DNA of 64,000 nucleotides from positions 3,224,001 through 3,288,000 of the forward strand of contig NZ_CP108383.1 in NCBI RefSeq assembly GCF_035958815.1, in the 5' to 3' direction. Positions 51,980-60,693 of the stretch are shown here, piece by piece. The stretch is from Nocardia sp. NBC_01327. Its GTDB lineage: Bacteria; Actinomycetota; Actinomycetes; Mycobacteriales; Mycobacteriaceae. Position numbers and translations under genes: made by a program. Each line of letters starts with the position of its first letter. Positions within the stretch are counted from its first letter, which is position 1. Below the pieces are notes generated by a model. The model did no database searches, was not told the origin of the DNA, and worked only from the letters and a program-made list of their open reading frames with translations.

Positions 51980-53262
51980 GCCGGGACTGGTCCTTCGACA
52001 CCCGGCAGATCCACGCCGGCGCCCAGCCCGATCCGGTCACCGGTGCGCGCGCCGTGCCGATCTACCAGACCACCTCGTACACGTTCGACAGTGCCGGGCA
52101 CGCCGACGATGCATTCGCCCTGCGCGACTTGGAAACTCACGTCTACACGCGGGTGTCGAATCCGACCACCGCGGTCGTGGAGGAGCGGCTGGCCGACCTC
52201 GAGGGCGGGGTGGCGGCGGTAGCGGTGGCCAGCGGTCAGGCGGCCGCCTCGCTGGCGCTGTTCACCCTGGCCCGCGCGGGTGATCATATTGTCGCTGCCG
52301 CAACACTTTACGGCGGAACCTACAACCTGCTCGCGTACACCTTCGCGGAGCACGGCATCACGGTCGACTTCGTGACCGATCCGGACGATCTGGGCCAGTG
52401 GCGGGCCGCGATCCGCCCGAATACCAAGGCGCTCTTCGCCGAAACCCTCGGCAATCCGCGCGGCAATGTGCTCGATACCGCCGCGGTGGCGGAGGTGGCG
52501 CATGCCGCGGGCGTACCGCTGGTGGTGGACAACACCGTGCTGACGCCGTACCTGCTGCGGCCGCTCGAGCACGGCGCCGACATCGTGGTGCATTCGACCA
52601 CCAAATTCCTGTCCGGGCACGGCACCGCGATCGGCGGAGCCGTCATCGACGGCGGCCGGTTCGACTTCGGTGCTGATCCGGAGCGTTGGCCGCAGTTCAA
52701 CACCCCCGATCCCAGCTACAACGGGCTCGTATTCGCCGAGAAGTTCGGTGAACTCGCCTACGCGATCCGCTTGCGCACCAGGTTGTTACGCGATCTCGGT
52801 CCGGCGGTCTCCCCGTTCAACAGCTTCCTGCTGCTGCACGGAGTGGAGACCCTCTCACTGCGCGTCGCGCGGCATTCGGCCAATGCCCTGGCCCTGGCCG
52901 AATGGCTGTCCGATCGTCCGGAGGTCGCCCGTGTGCACTATGCGGGCCTGCCCTCGAGTCCCTGGCATGATGCGGCGAAACGGTATCTCCCACTGGGCGC
53001 GGGCGGCGTGCTGGCCTTCGAACTGACCGGCGGCCACGATGCCGGGCGCGGTCTGGTCGACCGGCTCGGGCTCTTCAGCCATCTGGCCAATATCGGTGAT
53101 GTGCGCAGCCTGGTCATTCATCCGGCGTCGACCACGCACGCGCAGCTCGATCCGCAGCAGCAGCTCGACAGCGGTGTGACGCCCGGTCTGGTCCGGCTGT
53201 CGGCCGGACTCGAGGCGGTCGCCGATCTGATCGCGGATCTGGAAGCAGGACTCCATGGCTGA
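51976..53262 (+). CDS. metY: O-acetylhomoserine aminocarboxypropyltransferase (sulfhydrylase)
   Basis: A 428-residue Cys/Met-metabolism PLP enzyme. PLP-Lys210 is in STTKFLSGHG; the phosphate site is ASGQAAASLALF and DNTVLTPYLLRP precedes it. Full features of MetY: long insert DFGADPERWPQFNTPDP, IGDVRSLVIHPASTTHAQL. It condenses O-acetylhomoserine with sulfide (to homocysteine) or methanethiol (to methionine). ATG at 51976 overlaps the IPNS-family stop (ATGA). It would capture the sulfur freed by the oxygenases. Confidence 0.92.
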   Translation: MSRDWSFDTRQIHAGAQPDPVTGARAVPIYQTTSYTFDSAGHADDAFALRDLETHVYTRVSNPTTAVVEERLADLEGGVAAVAVASGQAAASLALFTLARAGDHIVAAATLYGGTYNLLAYTFAEHGITVDFVTDPDDLGQWRAAIRPNTKALFAETLGNPRGNVLDTAAVAEVAHAAGVPLVVDNTVLTPYLLRPLEHGADIVVHSTTKFLSGHGTAIGGAVIDGGRFDFGADPERWPQFNTPDPSYNGLVFAEKFGELAYAIRLRTRLLRDLGPAVSPFNSFLLLHGVETLSLRVARHSANALALAEWLSDRPEVARVHYAGLPSSPWHDAAKRYLPLGAGGVLAFELTGGHDAGRGLVDRLGLFSHLANIGDVRSLVIHPASTTHAQLDPQQQLDSGVTPGLVRLSAGLEAVADLIADLEAGLHG

Positions 53263-54052
53263 ATTCGACGGCGTGGCAGGCACTGTCCACTACGACCGGT
53301 GGGTGCCGCCGAATCCGCGGGCGCTGGTCGTGTTCTTCCACGGCCTGGGTGAACACATCGGCAGTTACGAGCCCTTCGTGGCGGCCCTGAACGCCGCCGG
53401 GTTCGCGGTGTGGGCCGGTGATCATGCCGGGCACGGTCGCAGTGCCGGTGTGCGCGTGCTGATCTCGTCGGTCGACGCGCTCGTCGATGATGCCGCGACG
53501 CTGGTGGATCTGGCCCGGCAGGCGCATCCGGAACTGCCGCTGTTCCTGGCCGGGCATTCGCTCGGTTCGCTCGTCAGTGCACTGTTGATCGCCGAACGGG
53601 GTGTTCCCGCACAGGCATTGGTGCTGGCGGGCTCCTCGCTGGTCCCCGCACCGGAGGCCCGCAATGCCCTCGCCGAATTACTCGCCGCGGGTATCGATCC
53701 CTGGGATCTGCGCCGCGATCCCCTCGAGATGACCCGGCACGAGGGGTATGCGCGGCAGATCCGCGAGGATCCGCTGACCTGGCAGGGCGGCCTGCGCCTG
53801 GAAACCCTCGGCGCACTGGTCGAAACGGCGGCGCGACTGCCCGCGGTGCTGGAAAAGCTGCACCTGCCAGTACTGTTCGTGCACGGCGCCGAGGACGATA
53901 TGGCTCCGGCCGCAGGCGTGCTCCGGGCGGCGCAGCTGCTGCCCGCGGCCCGCGCCGAGATCTTCCCGCACGATCGGCACAACATTCTCAATGAGCTCGA
54001 TCGCGAGGACGTGTACCGCGTCATCGTGAATTTTGTCGCTGCGCAGCTATAG
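53255..54052 (+). CDS. Alpha/beta hydrolase (monoacylglycerol lipase-like)
   Basis: A 265-residue hydrolase. Oxyanion loop FFHGLGEHIGSYEP, nucleophile elbow AGHSLGS (Ser102), Asp in VHGAEDDMAP and His in FPHDRHNILNE complete the triad. No signal peptide. It overlaps metY by 8 bp. Within the cluster it may release an ester or thioester form of the imported compound, or act as a homoserine-type acyl hydrolase; that is a guess from context. Confidence 0.85.
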   Translation: MAEFDGVAGTVHYDRWVPPNPRALVVFFHGLGEHIGSYEPFVAALNAAGFAVWAGDHAGHGRSAGVRVLISSVDALVDDAATLVDLARQAHPELPLFLAGHSLGSLVSALLIAERGVPAQALVLAGSSLVPAPEARNALAELLAAGIDPWDLRRDPLEMTRHEGYARQIREDPLTWQGGLRLETLGALVETAARLPAVLEKLHLPVLFVHGAEDDMAPAAGVLRAAQLLPAARAEIFPHDRHNILNELDREDVYRVIVNFVAAQL

Positions 54053-54068
54053 ATTCCCGAGGACGAGG

Positions 54069-55643
54069 GTGACACTCCTGAATTCAGCATGGGCACATCG
54101 TGTTCCGGTGGCCCTGGCGGCGCTGGCCGTACTCTGCACCGCCGCCTGCGGCACCGGCGCGGATACCGCCGCGCCCGCCGGTCTGCAGACCACACAGGCC
54201 GCGACGCCGCCCGATGACAAGCTCGATACCGATGCTACGGTGACTGTGCGGCTGACCCTGGAGCCCACCAGCCTCGATACCTTCGGCACCTCGGGTGCGG
54301 CGCTGGATCAATTGCTGCTGGACAATGTCTATCAGGGGTTGGTGAGCATCGACACCGCCGCCGGGGACAAGATCGTTCCGGCACTGGCCTCCTCGTGGGA
54401 GCAGTCACCGGACGGGCTGGCCTACACCTTCCATCTGGTGGCCGGTGCGAAATTCCACGACGGCACGCCGCTGACCGCCGCCGACGCGGTGTGGTCGCTG
54501 CAGCAGCAGATCGCGCCCGGCTCGAAATCGATCAAGGCGGCGGCCTTCACGTCGATCGCCGATGTCTTGGCTCCGGATCCGGCCACGGTGCGGATCACCT
54601 TGAAGCAGCGCGACACCCTGCTGCTGTGGAACCTCACCCAGCGTGGCGGCATCGTCTACAAGCAGGGCACCGACTTCGCCGGGCTCGGCGGCGCCGAGAA
54701 CGGCTCCGGGCCGTTCACGCTCGCACAGTGGAATCGCGGATCGTCGATCACCTTGGCGCGCAACGGCTCCTACTGGGGCGCGAAGCCCAAGGTCGCCAAG
54801 GTGGTCTTCACCTATATCAAGGATCCCAACTCCGCCAACAATGCCGAGGTGACCGGCCAGACCGACATTCAGGTCGCGGCCGATCCGACACTGCTGCAAC
54901 CGTTCACGGGCAATGACAAATTCACCGTGCTGCGTGGCAGCACCACCGATAAGTTCACCCTGGCCTTCAACGGCGCCCGTGCGCCGTTCACCAATCCCGA
55001 TGTGCGCCATGCGATCCGGCAGGCGATCGATCGGCAGGGCGCGATCCAGGCGTACGGGGCGGGTGTCGCGATCGGCAGCAATGTGCCGCCGCAGGACCCC
55101 TGGTACGAGGATCTCACCGGAATCGACGCCTACAACCCGGACAATGCCAAGAAGCTCCTGGCCGCAGCGGGATTCGCGGACGGACTGGCGCTGACCCTGG
55201 ATGTGCCCAATATCTATCCCACCACCATCACCGATCTGCTGGTGTCGGATCTGAAGAAGGTCGGCATCACGCTCACGGTACGTCAGGTGGAATTCCAAAC
55301 CTGGCTGTCGAAGGTGTACACCAGCAAGGACTTCCAGCTCAGCCTGGTCGACCACGCCGAGGCCCGGGACCTGGACAACTACACGAAACCCACCTACTAC
55401 TTCGGCTACGCCAACCCGCAGGTGCAGCAGTGGTACACCCAGGCCCGCACCGCCGCCTCCGACGCCGACCGTGACGCGCTGCTGAAAAACGTTGCCCGGC
55501 AGATCTCCCAGGACGCCGCCGCCGATTGGCTGTTCCTGGTGCAGGCCACCACCGTGCTGCGCGATGGGGTGTACGGCGTACCGCAGGACGAGACGAGCAA
55601 CCGTTTCAATCTGAGCACCCTCGCGGTCGGTAAGCAGGGGTGA
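54069..55643 (+). CDS. ABC transporter substrate-binding lipoprotein, peptide/nickel (family 5) type
   Basis: A 524-residue SBP. GTG at 54069 with GAGGA upstream. A signal peptide ends in a variant lipobox (TAAC, Cys27). The family 5 core: TVTVRLTLEPTSLDTFGTSG, then YTFHLVAGAKFHDGTPLTAADAVWSLQQQ, SGPFTLAQW and DVRHAIRQAIDRQ. Anchored outside the membrane, it binds oligopeptides, S-containing conjugates or metal complexes. The context favours a sulfur-containing peptide or conjugate. Confidence 0.9.
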   Translation: MTLLNSAWAHRVPVALAALAVLCTAACGTGADTAAPAGLQTTQAATPPDDKLDTDATVTVRLTLEPTSLDTFGTSGAALDQLLLDNVYQGLVSIDTAAGDKIVPALASSWEQSPDGLAYTFHLVAGAKFHDGTPLTAADAVWSLQQQIAPGSKSIKAAAFTSIADVLAPDPATVRITLKQRDTLLLWNLTQRGGIVYKQGTDFAGLGGAENGSGPFTLAQWNRGSSITLARNGSYWGAKPKVAKVVFTYIKDPNSANNAEVTGQTDIQVAADPTLLQPFTGNDKFTVLRGSTTDKFTLAFNGARAPFTNPDVRHAIRQAIDRQGAIQAYGAGVAIGSNVPPQDPWYEDLTGIDAYNPDNAKKLLAAAGFADGLALTLDVPNIYPTTITDLLVSDLKKVGITLTVRQVEFQTWLSKVYTSKDFQLSLVDHAEARDLDNYTKPTYYFGYANPQVQQWYTQARTAASDADRDALLKNVARQISQDAAADWLFLVQATTVLRDGVYGVPQDETSNRFNLSTLAVGKQG

Positions 55644-55650
55644 CGCGGCG

Positions 55651-56601
55651 GTGACCTGGTACATCGTGCGTCGCCTCGGGCTGCTCGCGATCTCGCTGGC
55701 CGCCGGCAGCGTGGTGGTGTTCGCGCTGTTGCGGCTGCTGCCCGGCGATGTGGCGACCACCATTGCGGGCACGCAGGCCAGTCCGGCGCAAATCGCCGCC
55801 ATCCGTGCCGATTTGGGTCTGGACCGGTCATTGCCCGCGCAGTATCTGTCCTGGATCGGTGGGGTCCTGCACGGCGATTTCGGGCATTCGCAGCTCAATG
55901 GCACCGCGGTGAGCGTCGAACTGAACCGCAAACTCGAGGTGACGCTGCCGCTGGCGGCGGGGTCGATGGCGGTCGCACTGCTCGTGGCGGTGCCGCTGGG
56001 GACCTGGGCCGCCACGCGCAGCCGGACGGTCGCGGGTGGCGCACTGAATGCGCTGTCGCAGTTCGGTATTGCGATTCCTGGTCTCTGGCTGGCACTCCTG
56101 CTGGTGTGGTTGTTCGCCGTGCAACTGAGTTGGCTTCCCGCACAGGGCTTTCCGGTGGACGGCTGGGATCGTCCGGGACCGGCGATCCGGTCCCTGGTGC
56201 TGCCGTGCCTGGCACTGGGACTCACAGAGGGTGCCGTGCTGCTGCGATTCGTGCGCTCGGCGGTACTCGGTGTACTGCATTCCGACTTCCTGCGGACCGC
56301 ACGGGCGACGGGGCTGACCCGCACCCAGGCCCTGCTGCGGCACGGTTTTCGCAATGCGGCCCTGCCGGTGGTCTCGATTCTCGGGTTGCAATTGGCGGCG
56401 CTGCTGGTCGGTGCGGTCGTGATCGAACAGGTCTTCACCCTGCCCGGTGTCGGCAGCATGCTCGTGACCGATATCGGCAATCGCGATCTGGTGAAGGTGC
56501 AGGGCGAGCTGCTGATCCTCGTCGGCGCGGTGCTCACCCTCGGATTCCTCGTCGATATCGCGCACCGAATCATCGACCCGCGCATAGGGAGCACGGTATG
56601 A
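55651..56601 (+). CDS. ABC transporter permease, DppB-type
   Basis: A 316-residue permease with six membrane segments and the N-terminal periplasmic loop typical of DppB/OppB (RLLPGDVATTIAG). The EAA loop is RTARATGLTRTQALLRHGFRNAALP. GTG at 55651, seven bases after the SBP stop. Forms the channel with the next permease; stop overlaps its start (ATGA). Confidence 0.92.
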   Translation: MTWYIVRRLGLLAISLAAGSVVVFALLRLLPGDVATTIAGTQASPAQIAAIRADLGLDRSLPAQYLSWIGGVLHGDFGHSQLNGTAVSVELNRKLEVTLPLAAGSMAVALLVAVPLGTWAATRSRTVAGGALNALSQFGIAIPGLWLALLLVWLFAVQLSWLPAQGFPVDGWDRPGPAIRSLVLPCLALGLTEGAVLLRFVRSAVLGVLHSDFLRTARATGLTRTQALLRHGFRNAALPVVSILGLQLAALLVGAVVIEQVFTLPGVGSMLVTDIGNRDLVKVQGELLILVGAVLTLGFLVDIAHRIIDPRIGSTV

Positions 56602-57473
56602 GGCGCGCGGCGCGACGGTGGCGCACGCTGCGGACGGTCGCGGCGGCGGTGGTGCGTCGCCCGGCGGGGGCCTTCGGAGTCGCGGTGGCCTCGGTGCTGG
56701 TGTTCGCGGCGGTGGTGTCGGTGTGGTGGACCCCGTTCGATCCGCAGGCCACCGATCTGCACGCCGCCTGGCTGCTGCCGTTTCAGCGCGGGCATCTGCT
56801 CGGCACCGACCGGGTCGGCCACGACCAGTTCAGTCAGCTGCTGGCCGGCAGTCGCGAAACCCTCATCGCCGCAGTGGGATCGGCCTTCCTGGCCGCCGTA
56901 CTGGGAATTCTGCTCGCGGTGACGGCGGTGCTGTCACCACGGCCGGTGGGCGCGGTGGTGGTCCAGGCGATCGACCTGATGATCGCCTTTCCCGGACTGC
57001 TCCTGGCCATGGTGCTGGCGGCGGTATACGGCGGTTCGCTCGCGACCGTGGTGGTGGCGGTCGGCATCAGCGCCGGTGTCGGGGTCGCCCGGGTGTCGCG
57101 CGCTGAGATCGCGCGGGTGCTGAGCCAGGAGTACGTGCTCGCCGCGCGGGCCGCCGGCGCCTCGACCGGGCGGATCGTGCGAAAACACCTGCTGCCCAAT
57201 ATCGCACCCACCCTGATCGTCCAGCTGTCGCTGGTCATGGCGCTCGCGGTGCTGGCCGAGGCGACGCTGACCTATCTCGGCTACGGCAGTTCCCCGTCCA
57301 CCCCCTCGTGGGGCGGACTGCTGCACACCCAGCAGGACTACATCCGGGTGCGGCCGCTGCTGGTCATCTGGCCCGGCCTGGCCGTAGCGCTCACCGTGCT
57401 CGGCTTCAATCTGCTCGGTGATGCCCTGCGCGACGGCACCGACCCACGTTTGCGCAGTGGGGTGAAAACATGA
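56598..57473 (+). CDS. ABC transporter permease, DppC-type
   Basis: A 291-residue permease. HLLGTDRVGHDQFSQLLAG near 70 is the DppC/OppC signature; EAA loop is AARAAGASTGRIVRKHLLPN. The start ATG overlaps the previous stop. It completes the heterodimeric pore. The stop overlaps the following ATPase gene by 4 bp. Confidence 0.92.
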   Translation: MRRAARRWRTLRTVAAAVVRRPAGAFGVAVASVLVFAAVVSVWWTPFDPQATDLHAAWLLPFQRGHLLGTDRVGHDQFSQLLAGSRETLIAAVGSAFLAAVLGILLAVTAVLSPRPVGAVVVQAIDLMIAFPGLLLAMVLAAVYGGSLATVVVAVGISAGVGVARVSRAEIARVLSQEYVLAARAAGASTGRIVRKHLLPNIAPTLIVQLSLVMALAVLAEATLTYLGYGSSPSTPSWGGLLHTQQDYIRVRPLLVIWPGLAVALTVLGFNLLGDALRDGTDPRLRSGVKT

Positions 57474-58267
57474 CGCTGCTCGAAATCGATGATCTCACTG
57501 TGCGTTTCGGGGAGACAACAGTGCTGGACGGTATCGGATTCGCCCTGGACGCGGGGGAGCGGCTCGGGCTCATCGGCGCCTCGGGCTCCGGGAAATCGCT
57601 GACCGCACTGGCGATCCTGGGCCTGCTCCCGCAGGAAGCGCAGGTGCGCGGCAGCATTCGGCTCGACGGCGTCGAACTGCTCGGTCGCGGTGACCGTGAG
57701 CTGTCTCGTATTCGCGGCAATCGAATCGCCATGGTGTTCCAGGAACCGCTGTCGGCGTTGAATCCGCTGATGCGCGTGGGCAGGCAGATCGGCGGACCAC
57801 TGCGCCTGCATCGCGGACTGTCCCGCGCACAGGCGCTGGCGGAGGCGATCTCACTCGCCGAGAAGGTCGGCCTGCCGGATCCGGAGAATCTGGTCCGCGC
57901 CTACCCGCACCAATTGTCCGGCGGCCAGCGGCAGCGGGTCGGCATCGCCATGGCGGTGGCGTCCCGTCCCGGGCTGCTGCTCGCCGACGAGCCCACCACC
58001 GCGCTGGATGTGACCGTGCAGGCCGAAATCCTCGGTCTGCTGGACGATCTCGTCACCGAACAGGGCACGGCACTGCTCTTCGTGACCCATGATCTGGCGG
58101 TGCTCGCCCAGGTGGTGAGCCGGGTGCTGGTCATGGGGGAGGGCCGGGTGCTGGAATCGGGCACTCTGGAGGCCGTTCTGAGCGCGCCCGCACACCCCTA
58201 CACCCGAAACCTGCTCGACCTGGCCCGTGCCGCATCCTTCCGCCGCGCCCCCGAGGCTGCCCGATGA
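57470..58267 (+). CDS. ABC transporter ATP-binding protein, DppD-type
   Basis: A 265-residue ATPase with Walker A GASGSGKS (36-43), signature LSGGQRQR (149-156) and Walker B LLLADEPTTALD (169-180). C-terminus ends shortly after the H-loop, so the extra OppF/D Fe-S-like tail is reduced. Powers import with its partner. ATGA overlaps at both ends. Confidence 0.93.
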   Translation: MTLLEIDDLTVRFGETTVLDGIGFALDAGERLGLIGASGSGKSLTALAILGLLPQEAQVRGSIRLDGVELLGRGDRELSRIRGNRIAMVFQEPLSALNPLMRVGRQIGGPLRLHRGLSRAQALAEAISLAEKVGLPDPENLVRAYPHQLSGGQRQRVGIAMAVASRPGLLLADEPTTALDVTVQAEILGLLDDLVTEQGTALLFVTHDLAVLAQVVSRVLVMGEGRVLESGTLEAVLSAPAHPYTRNLLDLARAASFRRAPEAAR

Positions 58268-59076
58268 CGATCACCGAAACCGGTGCCACCACTGCGCTTT
58301 TAGAGGCGACCGGCCTCGATCGCTCCTTCCGGCTGCCCCGCCGCGCACTATGGCATCCGGCGCCGATCCGGCATGCGGTGCGTGCGGTGGATCTGTCCCT
58401 GGCCGAAGGCGCCAGGCTCGGCATTGTCGGCGAATCCGGTTCCGGCAAGTCGACACTGCTACGCCTCCTGCTCGCCCTGGACCGCCCCGACAGCGGAACG
58501 GTCCGCTATCGCGGCCGTCCGGTGACGGGCCGCGACCTGCTCTGGTTCCGCCGCGAAGTACAGGTGGTCCTACAGGATCCGATGAGCTCCCTCGATCCCC
58601 GCGGCATTGTGCGCGACTCCATCGCCGAACCTCTGGAATGCCTGCGTATTCCGGGAGATCACGACAACCGCGTCGCCGAACTCCTCCTCGCGGTCGGCCT
58701 GGAACCCGATGCGGCACACCGTTATCCGCACGAGTTCTCCGGCGGCCAGCGTCAGCGCATCGCCATCGCCCGCGCACTCGCTCCCCGGCCCCGGGTCCTC
58801 GTCGCCGACGAACCCTTCTCCGCCCTGGACGCCACGGTCCGCGGCCAGATCATCGATACGGTCCGAGACCTGGTGTCCCGCTTCGGACTCTCCCTGATCC
58901 TGGTCTCGCACGATATCGGCGTCGTACAGCAGCTCTGCGAGGAAATCCTGGTACTGAAGGACGGAGCGGTCGTCGAACAGGGCGCGACCGAACGCGTCCT
59001 CACCGCACCGCAGCACCCCTACACCCGGAACCTGCTCGACGCGGTTCCCGTACTGCCACCGGTCATCCGAGACTGA
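58264..59076 (+). CDS. ABC transporter ATP-binding protein, DppF-type
   Basis: A 270-residue ATPase with Walker A GESGSGKS (56-63), signature FSGGQRQR (158-165) and Walker B VLVADEPFSALD. The N-terminal ALWHPAPIRHAVRAVDLSL matches OppF/DppF. Second nucleotide-binding subunit of the importer. A 27-bp gap separates it from the SDR gene. Confidence 0.93.
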   Translation: MTITETGATTALLEATGLDRSFRLPRRALWHPAPIRHAVRAVDLSLAEGARLGIVGESGSGKSTLLRLLLALDRPDSGTVRYRGRPVTGRDLLWFRREVQVVLQDPMSSLDPRGIVRDSIAEPLECLRIPGDHDNRVAELLLAVGLEPDAAHRYPHEFSGGQRQRIAIARALAPRPRVLVADEPFSALDATVRGQIIDTVRDLVSRFGLSLILVSHDIGVVQQLCEEILVLKDGAVVEQGATERVLTAPQHPYTRNLLDAVPVLPPVIRD

Positions 59077-59103
59077 CCGGCGCGAATTCGACAGGAGAAC
59101 TTC

Positions 59104-59835
59104 ATGGCCGACACATCGGTCGCACTGGTCACCGGCGGCTCCCGGGGCATCGGGCGGGCGATCGCCACGCGACTCGCGGTGAACGGGGCGCAGGTCGTCG
59201 TCAACTATCGCGACAATGCCGACGCGGCACGGGAAGTGGTGGCGGATATCGAAGCCGTCGGCGGTCGCGCGGCGGCCGTTCGCGCCGATATCACCGATGC
59301 GGATCAGCTGCGATCGGTGTTCGACTTCGCCGCGGAAACCTTTGGCGGGCTGGACATCCTGGTCGCCAATGCCGGTATCGCGCGCTTCGCCCCGCTGGCC
59401 GAGGCCACCGACGACGACTTCGACACCCTGTTCCGGGCCAATACCCGCGCGACCTTCCTCGCGCTGCGCGAAGCCACGCACCGATTGCGCGACGGCGGCA
59501 GAATCATCGTGATCTCGAGCGGGGCCACGGTCACCTCCCGGCCCGGTACGGCGCTCTACGCGGCGAGCAAGGCGGCGGTCGAACAACTCGCGCGGGTGGC
59601 CGCGCGTGAACTCGGACCGCGCGGCATCACGGTCAACAGCGTCCTGCCCGGCGCCACCCGGACGGACGCCCTCGAAACTCAGGTCAGCGCAGCGGCTTTG
59701 GCGCAGGCTGCGGAGCAGATCCCCCTGGGCCGGCTGGGGCTCCCCGACGATATCGCCGCCATAGTGGGATTCCTGGCCTCGGCGGAGGGCGGCTGGATCA
59801 CCGGCCAGACGATCCACGCCGGCGGGCTGTTCTGA
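59104..59835 (+). CDS. SDR family oxidoreductase
   Basis: A 243-residue classical short-chain dehydrogenase: TGGSRGIGRAIA (NADP-type with Arg), NAGIARF, catalytic Ser in ISSGATV and YAASK for Tyr/Lys. AGGAG before the ATG. Last gene of the organosulfur cluster; it may reduce or oxidise the carbon skeleton left after sulfur removal. Resembles 3-oxoacyl-ACP reductase-like proteins; substrate unknown. Confidence 0.88.
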   Translation: MADTSVALVTGGSRGIGRAIATRLAVNGAQVVVNYRDNADAAREVVADIEAVGGRAAAVRADITDADQLRSVFDFAAETFGGLDILVANAGIARFAPLAEATDDDFDTLFRANTRATFLALREATHRLRDGGRIIVISSGATVTSRPGTALYAASKAAVEQLARVAARELGPRGITVNSVLPGATRTDALETQVSAAALAQAAEQIPLGRLGLPDDIAAIVGFLASAEGGWITGQTIHAGGLF

Positions 59836-59874
59836 AGCGGGCCACGATCGTGCGCCAGGAACCGGCCACCGTCG

Positions 59875-60693
59875 TCAGCGGAGACCGGCGAAGAGGTCGG
59901 TTTCCAGCGCGGGGGCGGATTCGACGCGATTGAAGTGGCGCACGAAACTCTCGGTCGCGAAGACCATCTGCTGGATGTCTTCGGGCAGGCGCAGGAAGGG
60001 CATGCTGTCGCCCTGGCTGCCGTGGGCTTCGAGCGCCTTGACCTTGCGCCGGACGTAGGGGGCGACGTCCACCACGGCGGTGATCTGGTCCATCGGGGTG
60101 CCGAAATCCTCCGGCGGCTCGAAATCGCCCATGTCCTGACCGCTGGCCTTGAAGGCCTCGAACATCTCGCGGGCGCTCTCGCGCGGGATCGCGGTGTAGT
60201 ACAGCTTCTCCGGGATGCCCGAGGATTCCGCCGCCGCCAGGGCGATGCGGTTGGCCTGGATATGGTCGGGGTGGCCGTAGTTCCCGTTCTCGTCGTAGGT
60301 GACGACGACCTGTGGCCGGTACTGCCGCATGAGCGCGTCGAGCCGGGCCGCCGCCTGCTCGACCGGGGTGTTCCAGAAGGCTTCGGCATCCTGATTGCCG
60401 TCCCAGCCGTCCATGCCCGAGTCGCGATAGCCGAGCAGTTCGACGTGTTCGATGCCCAGGATCGCCGCCGATTCGCGGAGTTCGGCGAGCCGCAGCGCCC
60501 GTACCGCGTCCGGATCGTGGCCCGGCTGACCGGGTTTGATGCCGCCGGGTCCGTCGCCCTGCTCGCCGTTCGTACAGGTCACCAGGACGGTGCGAATGCC
60601 TTCGGCGGCATAGCGCGCGAAAAGGCCACCGGTGCTGATGACTTCGTCGTCGGGATGCGCGTGTACAGCCATGATGGTCAGTTGGTCAGCCAT
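59875..60693 (-). CDS. LmbE/PIG-L family deacetylase
   Basis: A 272-residue zinc-dependent N-acetylglucosaminyl deacetylase-type protein. AHPDDE (12-17) and the later HPDH hold the zinc ligands; TCTNGEQGDGPGG follows as in the family. Close relatives include MshB and Mca of mycothiol metabolism; sequence by eye fits the generic PIG-L group, so neither is claimed. ATG at 60693 lies within the upstream YihY gene end (8-bp overlap), so they are one operon. The 3' end shows a faint period-24 repeat like those at other stops. Confidence 0.85.
   Translation of the reverse strand: MADQLTIMAVHAHPDDEVISTGGLFARYAAEGIRTVLVTCTNGEQGDGPGGIKPGQPGHDPDAVRALRLAELRESAAILGIEHVELLGYRDSGMDGWDGNQDAEAFWNTPVEQAAARLDALMRQYRPQVVVTYDENGNYGHPDHIQANRIALAAAESSGIPEKLYYTAIPRESAREMFEAFKASGQDMGDFEPPEDFGTPMDQITAVVDVAPYVRRKVKALEAHGSQGDSMPFLRLPEDIQQMVFATESFVRHFNRVESAPALETDLFAGLR

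Noticed and set aside
54405..56822. 805-codon minus-strand frame
   Set aside because: Antisense of the SBP and permease genes, which have clear motifs and operon overlaps.
59875..60693. Calling the LmbE protein MshB or Mca
   Set aside because: It has the HPDDE core only; mycothiol-specific features could not be confirmed and no mycothiol gene is adjacent.
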